Shown piece by piece: positions 1-12,472 of a DNA stretch of 64,000 nucleotides. The DNA is from Centroberyx gerrardi. Taxonomy: Eukaryota; Chordata; Actinopteri; Beryciformes; Berycidae. The stretch lies in NCBI RefSeq assembly GCF_048128805.1, contig NC_135997.1, positions 1,018,092 to 1,082,091 on the forward strand. Reading direction: 5' to 3'. The notes under the pieces were generated by a model that was not told the DNA's origin, made no database searches, and saw only the letters and a list, made by a program, of their open reading frames with translations. Both the position numbers and the translations under genes were made by a program. Numbering within the stretch: position 1 is the first letter of the stretch; every line of letters begins with the position of its first letter.

Positions 1-2220
1 CAACTGAGCACAACGCCGGGCCTTCACCCGGTCCAGCTGACCGCTAACCACTAGACTTTATCCAATCAGCTGCTTCGATCCACTGAAGTGATGCTCCACA
101 GACCCTGAAGAGCCTCTGCGTCTAAGGAAGTAGTTTGAAGGAAGAACATTACATGAAGACAGTGAGGACCAAACTGAAGAATGGCAGAGACTGGACTGTG
201 TGAGCCTGCTGTGTGAAGGAGATTCAGTATTTGTGAAGGATTTTGAAGGGAATGAAAGTGATAGTGTGCTAGATTAAAGGAAAACACTACCAGTCAACAG
301 TCTGGACACACCTGATTGAATGTTCTGTGTTTTTCATTCTCTTAAAGCCATTTTGATCTAAAGGCTTCTGCTTAAATGCTTGAAATGTGTTTCTTAGACA
401 AATATAAATAGTGAAGTTCATCCTACGTATGAATTTCTTTCCAAAGTCTTTGCTTTTCCATCAAGGCAAAGAATGTAAAATATAAGATAGTTTTGATTTG
501 TTTAACACTTTTTTGGTCGCTACATAATTCCATTTGTGTTATTTCATAGTTTTGATGTCTTCACTATTATTCTGTGGAAAACAGTAAAAATAAAGAAAAG
601 TGTGGTGTGTCCAAACTTTTGACTGGTAGTGTAGTTCACTCAAAAATGAAAATTCAGTCATCATCTCCTCCCCTTCATGCCAGTTGAAACAGGTGAAGTT
701 AGTCCATATAACACACAGGGAGGCTGCCAGCACAACTTCACAGCAGCCTTCTCCAAAACAACTGAAGTCAATGGGGTCCGGTTCTGTAGACTTCCAAAAA
801 CAGCAAAAACATGAAAATTAAAATAAAATGACTCCAAACAGCTCATGCAGAATAATCCAAGTCATCTGAAAGCCAAACGATTGCACTATGACAGGAAAAG
901 ACCAATATTTACTGCATTAAGTATCTCAAATATTCATTACAGCCACTGAGGGTGAACTTCCTTTTAAAATAGAGTGCTAGGTGTCCCATCTGTTGGAAGG
1001 TGACCCCATATTGATTTCACTATTGATTTTTAAGCACGTTGAAATTTTGTATCATTCGCTTATGATTTTTACTGCAGGACTGAGTGCAAAAACATAATTT
1101 ATTTCCTCAGCAGGACAGAAGTTACAGCGGCTCGAGTGAGCTTGTCAGTTTTCAGTTTCATACCTTTGATATTGGTATTCTGTTGGACTAATGAAATTGA
1201 CAGTAGTTTGACAGTACTGACAAAATATATTTTTTTACACTAACACACACTTTTAAATTTGCTTTCATGTCAGCATCCCTCCTGTCTGTCTGTGTGAGGA
1301 AAAATACACACATCACTCCATTAAAAGGTGTAAATGGAAGTATTAACTCTAATCATGTTTCCTAATCAAACTTATTTCTACTTTGTTTTGACCAAATCAT
1401 AGTTCTCGTTTGTTGTTTGATCATCTTCAGCCTCCTGTGAGATCTATATGTACTTTTTTAATTCTGCTTGATTTGTACTCAGGTAACATGCATTGATCCA
1501 CATAAATGTCATCACTTGCTTTGATTGACATACATGTTTAATAAATCAACACCACATGAATAATTCTTCTATTTATTATACAACCTGTTTCAAAAGTAGG
1601 TCTGCATTTTTACATACAACACTAATACTCACTACTACACTAATACTCATTTCCAGCCCTTTACACTTTAGGTCATGGCTAGAAATTTGAGGATTGAGTG
1701 ATTAAATGAGTTAAAAATGGCTACAATTATACAATTTTGTTTTTCATTATTATTGCTATTATTTTTTTTAAAAGTGTATAGACTATCTACATTTGAAACA
1801 GACAGTATGCTGCTCAGTTTGCAGTGCTGTAATGAAGCAGGAGTGCAGGGATTCAGTCAGCAGCTGATTTCACTGGTTAACACACCTGCAACTGGAACTG
1901 ACCAGTGGAATTTATTTAACTTAAATTGTGAGAAAAAAAGTCAGAATTGTGAGAAATAAACTCACAATTTAGTCGTTTTTTTATTTTATTGAGTGGCGGG
2001 AATGGGCTTCCATACCAACCTCATGCCAGGCTGTCTGTGTAAATAAGAATTTGTTGTTAAAGTCACACTGAAATGCCTTTTCATCTCATTCCATCATACC
2101 ATACACCTATTTGACTATAAAAAAATGTATTTTCATACCAACATCTTTAGTGGTGACATCATTGTGTACCAGCAGGCGTAAATATAAATGGCATCCAATA
2201 AAACCATCACAGATTTTTAA
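1..2220. other. Upstream flank without a gene
   Basis: No exon or convincing open frame is visible. About 286-634 is an inverted-repeat element (listed separately). The stretch from about 635 to 900 (ending near a run about the CAAACGATTGC type) resembles the unit at 22.55-22.99 kb, with similar phrases about tissue-like 'cagtcatcatctcc' and 'aaacagctc' motifs, and is probably another dispersed repeat. The rest is AT-rich single-copy-looking sequence. Confidence 0.5.
286..634. mobile_element. Short inverted-repeat element (MITE-like), copy 1
   Basis: The left end reads CACTACCAGTCAACAGTCTG and the right end reads as its approximate reverse complement, CTTTTGACTGGTAGTG. There is no coding capacity. 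A second copy in the opposite orientation lies at 4023-4333, with shared interior text such as the stretch around 'gaaatttctttccaaag' and 'ggaattatg..gcgacc'. The paired ends and short length suggest a non-autonomous DNA transposon. I could not see a clear target-site duplication, so the superfamily is left open. Confidence 0.75.
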
Positions 2221-2224
2221 ACAG

Positions 2225-2420
2225 CCCCGCCCCTCTGCCCCTCCCGTCAAATAAAACTGCTTTTTCATTGGTTTACGTCCTGTTTCAAAAGGAAATACGT
2301 CACATTAAGGAAGCAAGATGCTCTCAAAATGTGGTTTCTGCCTGGTAAAATAAATGCCTGCTGTGGTCTTTGATTGGAAGGAAATCCCGCAGACTCCATT
2401 ACTGTCTCAGGCCGGCAGAT
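2225..2420 (+). promoter_or_regulatory. Possible GC-box/CCAAT promoter of usp6nl
   Basis: A GC box (CCCCGCCCC, 2225-2233), a second C-rich box just after it, and an inverted CCAAT (ATTGG, 2267-2271) occur within 50 bp. They precede a CpG-richer stretch to about 2.8 kb. This is typical of a TATA-less vertebrate promoter and lies about 5.5 kb before the first coding exon of usp6nl. No transcription start can be fixed from sequence alone. Confidence 0.35.
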
Positions 2421-2499
2421 GGCGCCAGAAGGAAAGCTGTCCCGGTCTCTGTGGTGACGGAGCAGACCAGCCTCGGTCTGACTGTGTCTTTAAGGCCGG

Positions 2500-2817
2500 A
2501 TCATAAACCTCACATACCGCTGACTTGTGCCACGCTGCGGCGCCTGCTCAGTACGCGGCTCGGATCCTGGACCAGGAGCCTATCCCGTCTGCTGCTGGAG
2601 CCCGTGTGTGTGCATGTGCATGTGTATGTGTGTGTGTCTGTGTGTGTGTATGTGTGCTCTCTGATGGTAACCTATGGATTGACGGAGAAAGGCTATTGTT
2701 GTCAACTCGGTGATTTGCTCTGCTGGATCTGCAGTTTCATGAGCGACCGAAGAATGCCTAGAGGAACCGGAGCTTTGTTACTGCACGGATAGCGCAGAAA
2801 TCCACCCGAGAGAAACG
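2500..2817 (+). other. usp6nl: Candidate non-coding first exon of usp6nl
   Basis: This CpG-richer stretch follows the GC-box cluster and ends at a possible donor (AAACG|gtaatt, 2817/2818). Spliced to the coding exon at 7855, it leaves an in-frame stop upstream and no upstream methionine, so it would be 5' UTR, in line with translation starting at 7863. The start is arbitrary and the donor is only fair. Another GC-rich stretch near 11.36-11.58 kb could be an alternative first exon region but lies after the start codon. Confidence 0.25.
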
Positions 2818-3250
2818 GTAATTACATTATTTCCCCCTGTTTTTCCCGATATTTCTCTACAGCTGTCACGCCGCTATTTATTATTATCATTAGAATAAAG
2901 GATCGCGCGTTGGGCTGCAGCGCCGCCTCGGTGTTATGGAGCCTGCGGGTTTGTTTACCATCCAACATTATGGGACAAAATGACATTTTTTGCGCGGCCG
3001 GGTTCAGTTTCTCCTGCCGATAATTTGTAGATTTGCACTGGAACGCGTCTTTCCAGTCAGCAGACTGTATCAGCAGCATCCCATCAGCCATCACCGTGTG
3101 CTGGATGTCAAGGAATGCAGGCTGCACGGGCCTGCCGGGAACAGCCGACTTCTAATAGCTGGAATAACAGAGTTAAGTTGTTCAACACTGTTTCCAACAC
3201 CAAGTAACATCTAATTTACAGCAGCAGCAGAAACCCAAGACGCTGCTGCG

Positions 3251-3281
<31 letters not shown>

Positions 3282-4022
3282 CGTGTGTGTGTGTGTGTTG
3301 CATATGGATATGTGTGCCATTTTTGTGTGTGTATTATCTACCAGTGGAAACAACTGCTCATATCTGCAAGAGTGCATTTGTTTGTCTGTGTGTGTGTGTG
3401 TGTGTCATGTATATAGATTACATGAGTGTGTGTGTGTGTGTATGGGTGTGTTATCTACCAGTGGAGAACAGCTAACTGTCTGATAAAGTAATAACAGACA
3501 GATGAACGGTTTCCACTGGTAGATCCTGCAGCACAGTGTGTGTGTGTGTGTGTGTGTGTGTGTTCTGCATGCATGTGTGTGTGTTCAGTGTCTGTAAAGA
3601 GTGTGTGATCCACCAGTGGAAATGGTCTCACTGCTCGCCTGTCTGCCTGTCTGTCTGTCAGGTCAAGTAATAGCTGCTGTCCGGTCCGGTCCGGTCCGGT
3701 CTCGGCTCTCCCGGTCCGGGCCTCCACCCTGCATGCTGGGAGTTTTGCCAAAGCTCCTCTATGATTTAGCGCGCTGACCACATGCGGCCGCTGCCATATG
3801 CCTCAGATGACGCTCGCTCACATTTACAGCCTCAGAGCTGAACTGGAAGCTGTCACTGTTTCTTTATCCTGACTGACTGCATGAAGCTGCACCAGTTTTT
3901 CTTCAGCAGGGCCCGTGTGCTGCAGACAGAACCAGACTGATCCGACCTCGTCCTCCACTGAGGCAAATGGCTGCTGTATGTTCTTCATCCAAATATCTAG
4001 ATTAATCTTTATTGTCCACTGT

Positions 4023-4333
4023 ATTACACTACCAGTCAAAAGTTTGGACACACCACATTTTTCTTTATTTTTACTATTTTCCACATTTTAGAATAACAGT
4101 AAAGACATCAGAACTATGAAATGACACAAATGGAATTATGCAGCGACCAAAACTATCTTATATTTTAGATTCTTTAAAGTAGCCACCCTTTGCCTTGATG
4201 GAAAGGCAAAGGCTTTGGAAAGAAATTCATACATAGGATCAACTTCACTATTTATATTTGTCTAATAAACACATTTCAAGATAATGAAAAACATAGTACT
4301 GTCAATCAGGTGTGTCCAAACTTTAGACTGGTA
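4023..4333. mobile_element. Short inverted-repeat element, copy 2
   Basis: It begins ACACTACCAGTCAAAAGTTT and ends with the near-complement (CAAACTTTAGACTGGTAATG). It is the same family as 286-634 but reversed. No coding sequence. Two copies 3.7 kb apart in opposite orientation could pair in a transcript. Confidence 0.75.
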
Positions 4334-5595
4334 ATGGATGTGCAATGGAAAACTGTCTTTGGCACAACAAAAATCCTCTGAAACATCATTTAGAGCATCA
4401 TGGGACTAAATAAATAAATAAATAAATGAATAAGAAAATATGAATAAGAAAATGAAATGTCATGTCAGGTTTTCCAGACCATGTTTGTGCAGCTGTGGTC
4501 AGGAGGAGCCTGCATCGTGTCAGAGGTGGAGACACCGACTGACCGACTGACTGACTGATATCTGATCTGTTAAAAAAGACCAATATTGCTGCTGATATAT
4601 CAGTCTAACTCTTCTGCTGAAGCCACCGTCTCCCCTGCTGTGATGTAACTGTGTCACTGTCTGTGACCTGTGACCGTCTGCCAGACAGGAGCTCCATGCT
4701 CCACCTTACTGAATTATTCAACCTGGTTAACCCACATTCAGACATGCAGGCCGCCTTGGAGAGAACTTGGGTCTGTTTTGGTGTCTTGGTGTGGAAGCAG
4801 CTTAGGATCAATATACTGTGTATTCAGTATCAATGCACAGGCAAAATCACAGCAGCAGCTCCAGAGGCAGATGCTTTGATGGGGAATGTTCCTCACTAGG
4901 GCTGCAACTAACGATTATCTTCATTATCGATTAATCTATCGATAATCTACAGTATATGGCACCACACCGCTAGTTTTAGACTTTAGTACCAGTGGATATG
5001 ATTCCATACAATTGTAAATGAAGCATCAGTCCATTAGTGCTGCTGCAGATCATCAGATGACCACGGTTCTTTGTTCTTCTTGCTTCCAGTTTGGGAATAA
5101 CAGACTTTCATTGCATAATCCTGCTTCAGAGACATTCCTAATCCAGACGGCTGGTGTGTCCTGCGATGCGTCCAGATTATGACCCTGCCATGGGGAAAGA
5201 TCCCTATAGAGAATGTGGATTATCCAGGATTAATACCCTCGTCGCTTTGTTTGGAGAGAATTTAGCAGCGGCCCGCTGGCTCCGGCTGGGATTGCGTGCA
5301 TCGCTCTGACAAGACACTGAAGTGGTCCTTATGGATGTTACCACATCATACCCCACCATGCCATGCCGTGCCATGCCATATCTTACCATACCAAACCGTA
5401 CCGTACCGTACCGTACCAGCGTTTGTTTTTTTTGTTTTTTTTAAAGAAGATGAGGTCAGTCTGGAGAGAGAACTAGCATTTTGTTCTCTAAATCCACAAT
5501 GCTCCCAGTCTTTCATAGAGGAATCTGCCTTGTTCTGTTCTGGCTGTTGTGCTGCTGCAGTCAGATGTGGTTCATACAGACTTGATGTGAAAAGA

Positions 5596-6262
5596 AAAAT
5601 CCACCATAAAACACTTTAACATGAAAGAAACAGCTATTTGCACCTTCTATTTCTGGGTCCATTTTGTTGTTTGTTGTGTTTTTCTTCTTGGTGGATAACC
5701 GGCCAATCGTAGACGAGGTGACAGATATTTCCAGCAGCTACAATGGAGTTTGATATGAGAAAATGAGCGTCAGCGGTAAACGTCAGGTTTTGGTGTCAGT
5801 CTCTCAGAATCAAAGAGCGAGGGCTTCTTTCTAGAGCCGCCATTTTGCACCGAGAGACGTTCAACAATCATACAGGGAGAAATCCATCGTAGAAGAGGAG
5901 AGAGACCAGTTTCTCCACCCACAGGAGCAGGAGAGAGACCAGAATGCACTGCAGCAGAGAGACAGGTTGAGGTTTGAGTAAGGAGAGCGACTGTTTGTTT
6001 CTTCACTGGAAAAAACTCTCTTGCTGTTATCTCTCTCCACCTACATGTAAAAAACCCACAGCTGAAAGTAACAAGTTCACTCCCCTTTTCTGGGGGTTGT
6101 TGAAAGGCATTCTGGGAAATGTAGTAAATCGCTAACTGAAGTAGAAGGAGACGAGGCAGGTTGAGGGAAAAGTGGGTTCACCAAAACAGTAAAGTACAAC
6201 ACTTCCATCACAAAATAACTCCTGGAACGTGTTGGATATCTAACAGTGGAGGAGGATTCAAG
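5596..6262. repeat. Dispersed repeat family A, copy 1
   Basis: It shares long stretches with 60175-61010 and, for one internal part, with 63417-63560. Shared landmarks include GATAACCGGCCAATCGTAGA, CAGCTACAATGGAGTTTGAT, GGTAAACGTCAGGTTTTGGT and, near the end, TTGTTGAAAGGCATTCTGGG. No protein is encoded. The family is not recognised by me; a non-autonomous DNA transposon is the likeliest class. Confidence 0.65.
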
Positions 6263-7139
6263 GCTCAAGTTTCCCTTTTAGCAGTGAAATATCTCATCTC
6301 AGACATTCATATTCATAACATGTCCATCAAAGTCTTATTTCCTCTCATAACACCCAAGTGTTGGTGAACATAGCAGGTCTGTTTGTGCGGTGTGAGGCGG
6401 ACGACCATCTGTGTGTGTGTGTGTATGTGTGTGTGTGGGGGGGTGATAGGGTACAGTATTTGAACATTGGCAGGTTGATTGTTCCCAGGAGGCTTATATT
6501 ACTGATGCCTGCAACAGACAGAGCAGCTCAGTGCAGCTTTCTCATATTACCCATCTCTCCCTCTGATGGACCAACCTGCCCACTCACACTCTGATGGAAG
6601 CGCTGTGTGTTTTCATAACCAGTAGAGCTACGTAAAGCTGATTCAACACAGCAGTCCCATCTGTCCTCGAGCACCTGAACATTTCTTGGTCCCATCAAAC
6701 GTGTGTTTGTGCTGAAAGCCCTTTCTTTAAACGGGCATGAAGTCATTTATCGACCGTTATCAGCAACCAAGGAATCGCAGCATCGATGGGCAGAAATACA
6801 GAAATACAAAAGTCACATTTTCACAGTAGAGAGAAGTAAGCTAGCTAATGAGAGCGGAGATCCAACAGAAGAGGTAAGATGTCACCATGCTGATCGCCTG
6901 CTTTGTCATTTGTTTCTTTGGCTTGAGAACTAAATGTGTTCTGACACCAAGACAGAAAATGAGTCCTGAAAGGCAGAAATCTGCACCTGGCCAAGTAACT
7001 GTTGAGTCATATGTACTGACTGTCTACCTTATCATCCCCCACAGAGATATTATAGTCAGTTTGTGCTATGGGACATAAATAATCATACTTAAATAATAAG
7101 TAATCATACTAATAATCCTTATATTTTACTTTATTATTA

Positions 7140-7275
7140 TGTTCTCTGATCCTTTTTGTGTTATTTTATTCTGTCGTACTGCTGCATTTTGTACTTGCTT
7201 TGTGAAGAACTTTGTCACACTGTTCAGAAAGGTGCTATACAAATAAAGTTTATTATTATTATTATTATTGTACTT
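7140..7275 (+). mobile_element. LINE-like 3' tail
   Basis: The sequence ends in a GTGCTATACAAATAAA box followed by (TTA)n. That is the usual 3' end of L2/CR1-group fish retroposons (phrase of the type 'gtgaagcactttg..gtgctatataaataaa'). Similar tails occur at 20.65-20.93 kb and 61.86-61.96 kb. Only the tail is present, as expected for a 5'-truncated insertion. Confidence 0.5.
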
Positions 7276-7862
7276 GATGCACCTTTAAGTTTTGTTTCAT
7301 GGCTGCATAAGGCAGCTGACCAGCTGACCAGTGGGTTGTTGCTCATATAGACGACACTGCATGGATTCAGCGGCATCAGAGGATTTATTCTGGTGAGAAA
7401 GAGAGGTGAACACACAGGAAGCGGGAGGGTGTGTGTGTGTGTGTGTGTGTGTGAGTGAGTGAGTGTGTGTGGGGAGGGGAGGGGGGGTTATGAGAGACAA
7501 TGGCAGCAGAGTGAACCAACTGTCTGAAGCAAAGCCAACATCCTTTATCTGAGATGCTCTCTGCTGCCTGGGAACACCGACTCCCAGCGCACAGCGAGGC
7601 AGCATGGGACTCATCTGATCAGCTGCCTGCTGTGTGTGATGTGATGTGTGTGATGTGATGTGTGTGTGATGGACTGGTGAAGTCATTACATAACAGTCAC
7701 TGTGTGGCTCGGTGTGAAGCATGCCGGCTCAGTCTGATGGTTCGGACGCCAACAGTCGCCCACATCCATGAGTTTTTTTGTTTTTTTTTGCCTTGAATCA
7801 TCATCTTGTTGTTCTGCGGCTCATGCAGCTCATGCCTTCCTCCTCTCTCCTCAGATATTGAC

Positions 7863-10800
7863 ATGAAGAAAGACATTGAGACTCTAATAGCAGAGGAACG
7901 TGCTGACATCATCTTGAAGTATGCTACGGTGAGTGAGCTTCCAACACACAGCGGTGTGTCACACAGCTGGACCACATGGTTCATGTTGTCCAATCTGTTT
8001 TCTCTTATATTCTCACACACTGTGTTCTGATCATGGCTGGGCAATAATACGGTATTTCTGTTTAAATAGAATCATATTGTGATGAAATAATGATATTGAG
8101 TCATCGTGATACACATTCTGATGTATAAATTTATGATAAAAAGCAAATAATGAATAAATTCTGTCACAAAATGAGATCTGAAACCAATTAGGGAATGCTA
8201 TTTTAAAATGGGTTTAATTAGAGTTTTATCATACTTTATATTACCATGCAATTCAATGGAATGAGCATCAATTTGATTATTTAACATGTAATTTTGCATG
8301 TTATATATTGTTGTTATATAATATATATTGTTAGATATATATTGTGATATCAATTTTGTTCATACCGCCCAGCTGTAGTTCTGAATAAATATTCAACACT
8401 TTTTTATGTGCATTGAAAACACAAATGTGTCATTAGTGTCACTGGTGTGGTGACTGCAGCTGATGTGCTGAGAAGCAGCATGGTGTTAGAAGTGTGGCCA
8501 CATCACCTCCTGTGCTGTGTGTTCCTCTGCCATGCAGGAGGAACACTTCACACTCGGTTGAGCTCGTGGTTAAAAACCGCAGCAGACACGCTCAGCAGGA
8601 CACAGGGGAGAAACTACGTGTGAATTCAAATGTGTGTTTTTGTTTGTGTGCAGTGCATCGCTGCATGTGTAGAGGGCAATACACTGTGTGTGTGTGTGTG
8701 TGTGTGTTGCCAAAGTGCCTCAATAACACGTTTGTACCTGTGGTTTGATGCGAACAAAGAATATGATTTCTAAGAATATTCTAGTTAACTGAAAATGAAG
8801 ACTAACGCTTGGCATGGGAAATTGTTTTAGTGAACTGAGATAAAAAATAAAAAATAAACTTAATGAAAAAATGAATAGAAACTTAACAGTCTGCCTCCAA
8901 AACTAACTGGAAACTGAACCCAGTATGCAGCTGCTACCTGCACACAACATACACACGACCATTCAGAGACTAAAACTAAATAAAAACGAAACTAAAACTG
9001 AATTCTTTATGAAAATTAAAGCTAAACCAAAACAAGGCAACAGCAAACTTGTCGTCCCCCATGAAGGATGAAGTCCCTTGTGGGCCAGTCAGTAACAAAT
9101 ACAGTATGTCACCTGGTTTTAGCCTCTTGGACTGATCAGTGTCAATTTGGAAAGCTGGAACGCAGCGGTGAGATGCATCATTTCCCCAAGCTTAGTCCAA
9201 ATTGGGTCAGTGGTATACAGTGCAAATTTTGCGCGTGATACATGGACGAGCAAACAAATTATGTAGCCCCCCCACCCCCCACCCCCCCCTTTGGCTGATC
9301 ACTGTAATTTTGAAACCGTGACAACGCAGTGGTGAGATGCATCATTTCCACAAGTTTCGCCAAATCCCAAATGCATAATTCCCTGAAGTTTTGTGAAAAT
9401 CTGATCAGCGGCGTCTGAGATATTGTGCATGACATACAGACAATTAAACAAACATGGTAGCGCCCCCCTTAGGCCAATCTGTGTAACTTTTAAACAGCTG
9501 GAAATAATAGTAAAACGACGCATCATTCCCCAAAGTTTCATCACAATCTGATCAGTGGCATCCGATCCGGAGTCCGTCTCCTGATTTCATCGTGGGGGGG
9601 GGGGGGGGGGGGGACAGCTAGCAAACGCCATTTGAAAACCATAAACCATAAAAAATTAAAACTAATGGAAATTGTAAAACTGAAAAAAAAAAATGATTAG
9701 GCCAACATCATGCTAAACCAAGCTGCTGCTCTCCAGCCTGACGCTCAACTGCTGAACATGCTGATGCAGAAGAAGAGATGGGGTGGGGGGGGGGGACAGT
9801 GATAACCAGGGGTTAAATTTAGCTCAGAGGCAGAGCGGGGGGGTTTGGGGGGGGGGGGGGGGGGGGGGGGTTGACCTGTCTAGCCATAGCAACAGCTGTG
9901 ACACGCTCGGCAGCGGTGGATTTGACACCATCCCCTGGAGACCTGCTGGATCCCCGGCCTCCTCGGCCTGGATGATGGTTTCCAGCCTCACAGCACAGTT
10001 CAGTTCAGTCCAGTGTGGGGAGGAAGACCGGCTGCAAATAGATCAACCACACAGCAGGACTTCCTGTTCCCAGGGGAACTCTGGGTAAAAGCCTGCCGCA
10101 GATAACATGTAGGTTTGTTTGTTTTCTGCAGGTTTCAGGGAGACCAGCAGCTGACCTCACCTCATCTCTCCTCCACCTCGCTGCTCTCTCTCCCTCACTG
10201 TCTGTGGAGAGAGATCAGAGTCAGCAGAGGCTGTTTGACCTGCATACATTTGAATTTGTCACGCTCAGACTGAACTGTATTTTTTGAATGACTTTAGAAA
10301 TTTAATTTGTAAGTCACAATTTGAAATTGAATGCAATGGCTTGAAATTCAATACAATTATGCTATTATTTGAATTTACCTTTTAACTCTCTTTTCAAATT
10401 CGGTTTTCTCAACTCAGACTGAGCTCTCTGAGACATCCAGGGACTGAGGAAAAGCAAACGAGCACAGATTCAATCCAACACGTCAGAGAGCGTATTGGGA
10501 CTTCTACTAGTTTTCACCTGGTACTGCGGCCTGTATCAGACATATAAGCTCTCTGATGTGGCTTCTGGTCTTTCCGCACACATTGTCCAACGAGGTCCTG
10601 ATGAAGAGGAGCTAGTGAAAGTACTGAAACCAGATGAAGATAAAACTTCAACTAGCTAGTGAAAACGTAGCAGCACCAGTACCAGGATCTCATTTGCTGT
10701 TCCTCGGTCCCTGGCTGTTTCAGAGAGCTCAGTTACAAGTTGATTCAATAAAAATCATGTTCAATTTCTAATGCCGCCTTAAAAATGTAATTTTTGAAAT

Positions 10801-11227
10801 CAAACGGCTCAATATGAGCAAGTCAATTTACTAAAAAACGCGCTCAACCCTCAGTTATTTATGTGGGTGCTGAATCCTCAAAAAATATGTAACGAAATAC
10901 TCCAGGACAGCACTCCAATTAATTAATTTATATTTATTGCCGCACAGACGTTTCGGGCAAGACGCCCTTCTTCAGTGTGCTTTGCCCAAAACGTCTGTGC
11001 AGCAATAAATATAAATTAATTAATTGGAGTGCTGTCCTGGAGTATTTCGTTCAATGTGAGCAAGTGAAAGTCAAATGCATTTCAAAAACTATTGTCTAAA
11101 GACACAAGGCAGCACTCACAGATCTCAATTTCACCAATTCAGTCACAAAAACTTGGTAATATTTCGACCTGGTGGCCTTCATCTGAAATTCAAATGTATG
11201 CAGTTCAGATCTAATCTCTGCTGGCTG

Positions 11228-11312
<85 letters not shown>

Positions 11313-11677
11313 CTCTCTCCAAACAGCCTCAGTAAGGAAAGTATTTTTAGCCCGCTCACTTTCATAAAGCTGACATCATTCGCGGAGCCTCGAGGCTCCC
11401 AGAGCGCCGACTCCGGCGGGACGGACTCATATAGTTTCTATGCGCGTGCTCTGACCCTCTTTCCCCGCTCTGAAACCAGGCGCCTGATTGGCTGCCTTCC
11501 AGACAGGAAGCCAACCACAGAGCGGAGTGAAAAGCCTCTCCGGTTGGCTGCTGGAGGATTAGCCCCGTGTCTGTTATGTCAACATCGGGACCAAACTGTT
11601 GCCTCAACATTTCTAAATGGATTTTCCATTATAGAAACACTATTACCAAATTTTGTGCTGGCTAATGCAGATTCTGA

Positions 11678-11708
<31 letters not shown>

Positions 11709-12430
11709 GATTGGCTCACCAGACTGGGAGATAATTCCACAGTTTATTGTAGACTGTGTAGATTATGCATGGAGTTCCAGTTTGACTTCATTAAAGATGA
11801 TTGTGTTTGAGTCGGGAACCTCTCAGCGCACGCTGCCGTCACGCTGGCTGCTGGGACTACGGTTCACTGCTGTTGCTGTGCGTGTGTGTGTGTGTGTGTG
11901 TGTGCTAGTGTCTGACTTCTCTGACAATCTGTGTGTGTGTGTGTGCATGCTTGTAAGCGTGTGCTTTAAGAGTTGTTATAGTTTTACAATTTCCTTCAGT
12001 TTATATTTTTGTTTAATTTTGAAATTTGATTTCCATTTCAATTTAGTTTCAGTTACTCTTCAAATGGCATTTGCTAGTTTTTGTTTAGTTTTTATGTTCA
12101 TTAATGTTCAGCTGTAGTTGGTTGTTGGTAGCAGCTGTTTTCTGTGCATACTGACAGAAAACTCTCCTTGGATGTACACAGGAGGCATCAGTGTATTGAT
12201 AATGTATTGATAGTTGATCAGAGCCCATTCATGACAACAGGATTCTTTCTCCAGCTCACTGACAGTAAGGCAACTGGCAGAAGTGAAATTTGGTTAATTT
12301 TTATTTTAGTTCAGTTAGTTTTGGAGGCAGACTCAGTTCACTAAATGTGTGTTCATGCCTAATTGTTGTCTTGGTTTCAGGTTGTTAACTATAATGTCCT
12401 TGGTGTGCATGCATGCATTCTTGTGTGTAC

Positions 12431-12472
<42 letters not shown>

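Larger units (their letters stand above)
2818..7854 (+). other. Putative intron 1 of usp6nl: repeats only
   Basis: No exon was recognised. It holds (TG)n tracts at about 3252-3298, 3389-3406, 3536-3562 and 6412-6436, with a T-rich element copy at 4023-4333. A fragment starting TAGGGCTGCAACTAACGATT at about 4898 looks like one end of the hAT-like family seen at 42.6 kb. Further on there is a degenerate CCATACCATGCC/ACCGT repeat at 5340-5417, a dispersed repeat at about 5596-6262, and a LINE-like tail ending in (TTA)n at 7140-7270. A (TG)n/(GAGT)n tract lies at 7429-7465. Confidence 0.5.

Noticed and set aside
3253..3483. Small frames reading VCVCVC
   Set aside because: Products of (TG)n tracts; the same applies at 11.65, 12.35, 36.1, 39.4 and 56.1 kb.
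5296..5619. 107-codon frame with HAVPCHILPYQTVPYRTVP
   Set aside because: It comes from a degenerate CCATACCATGCC/ACCGT simple repeat and has no splice context.
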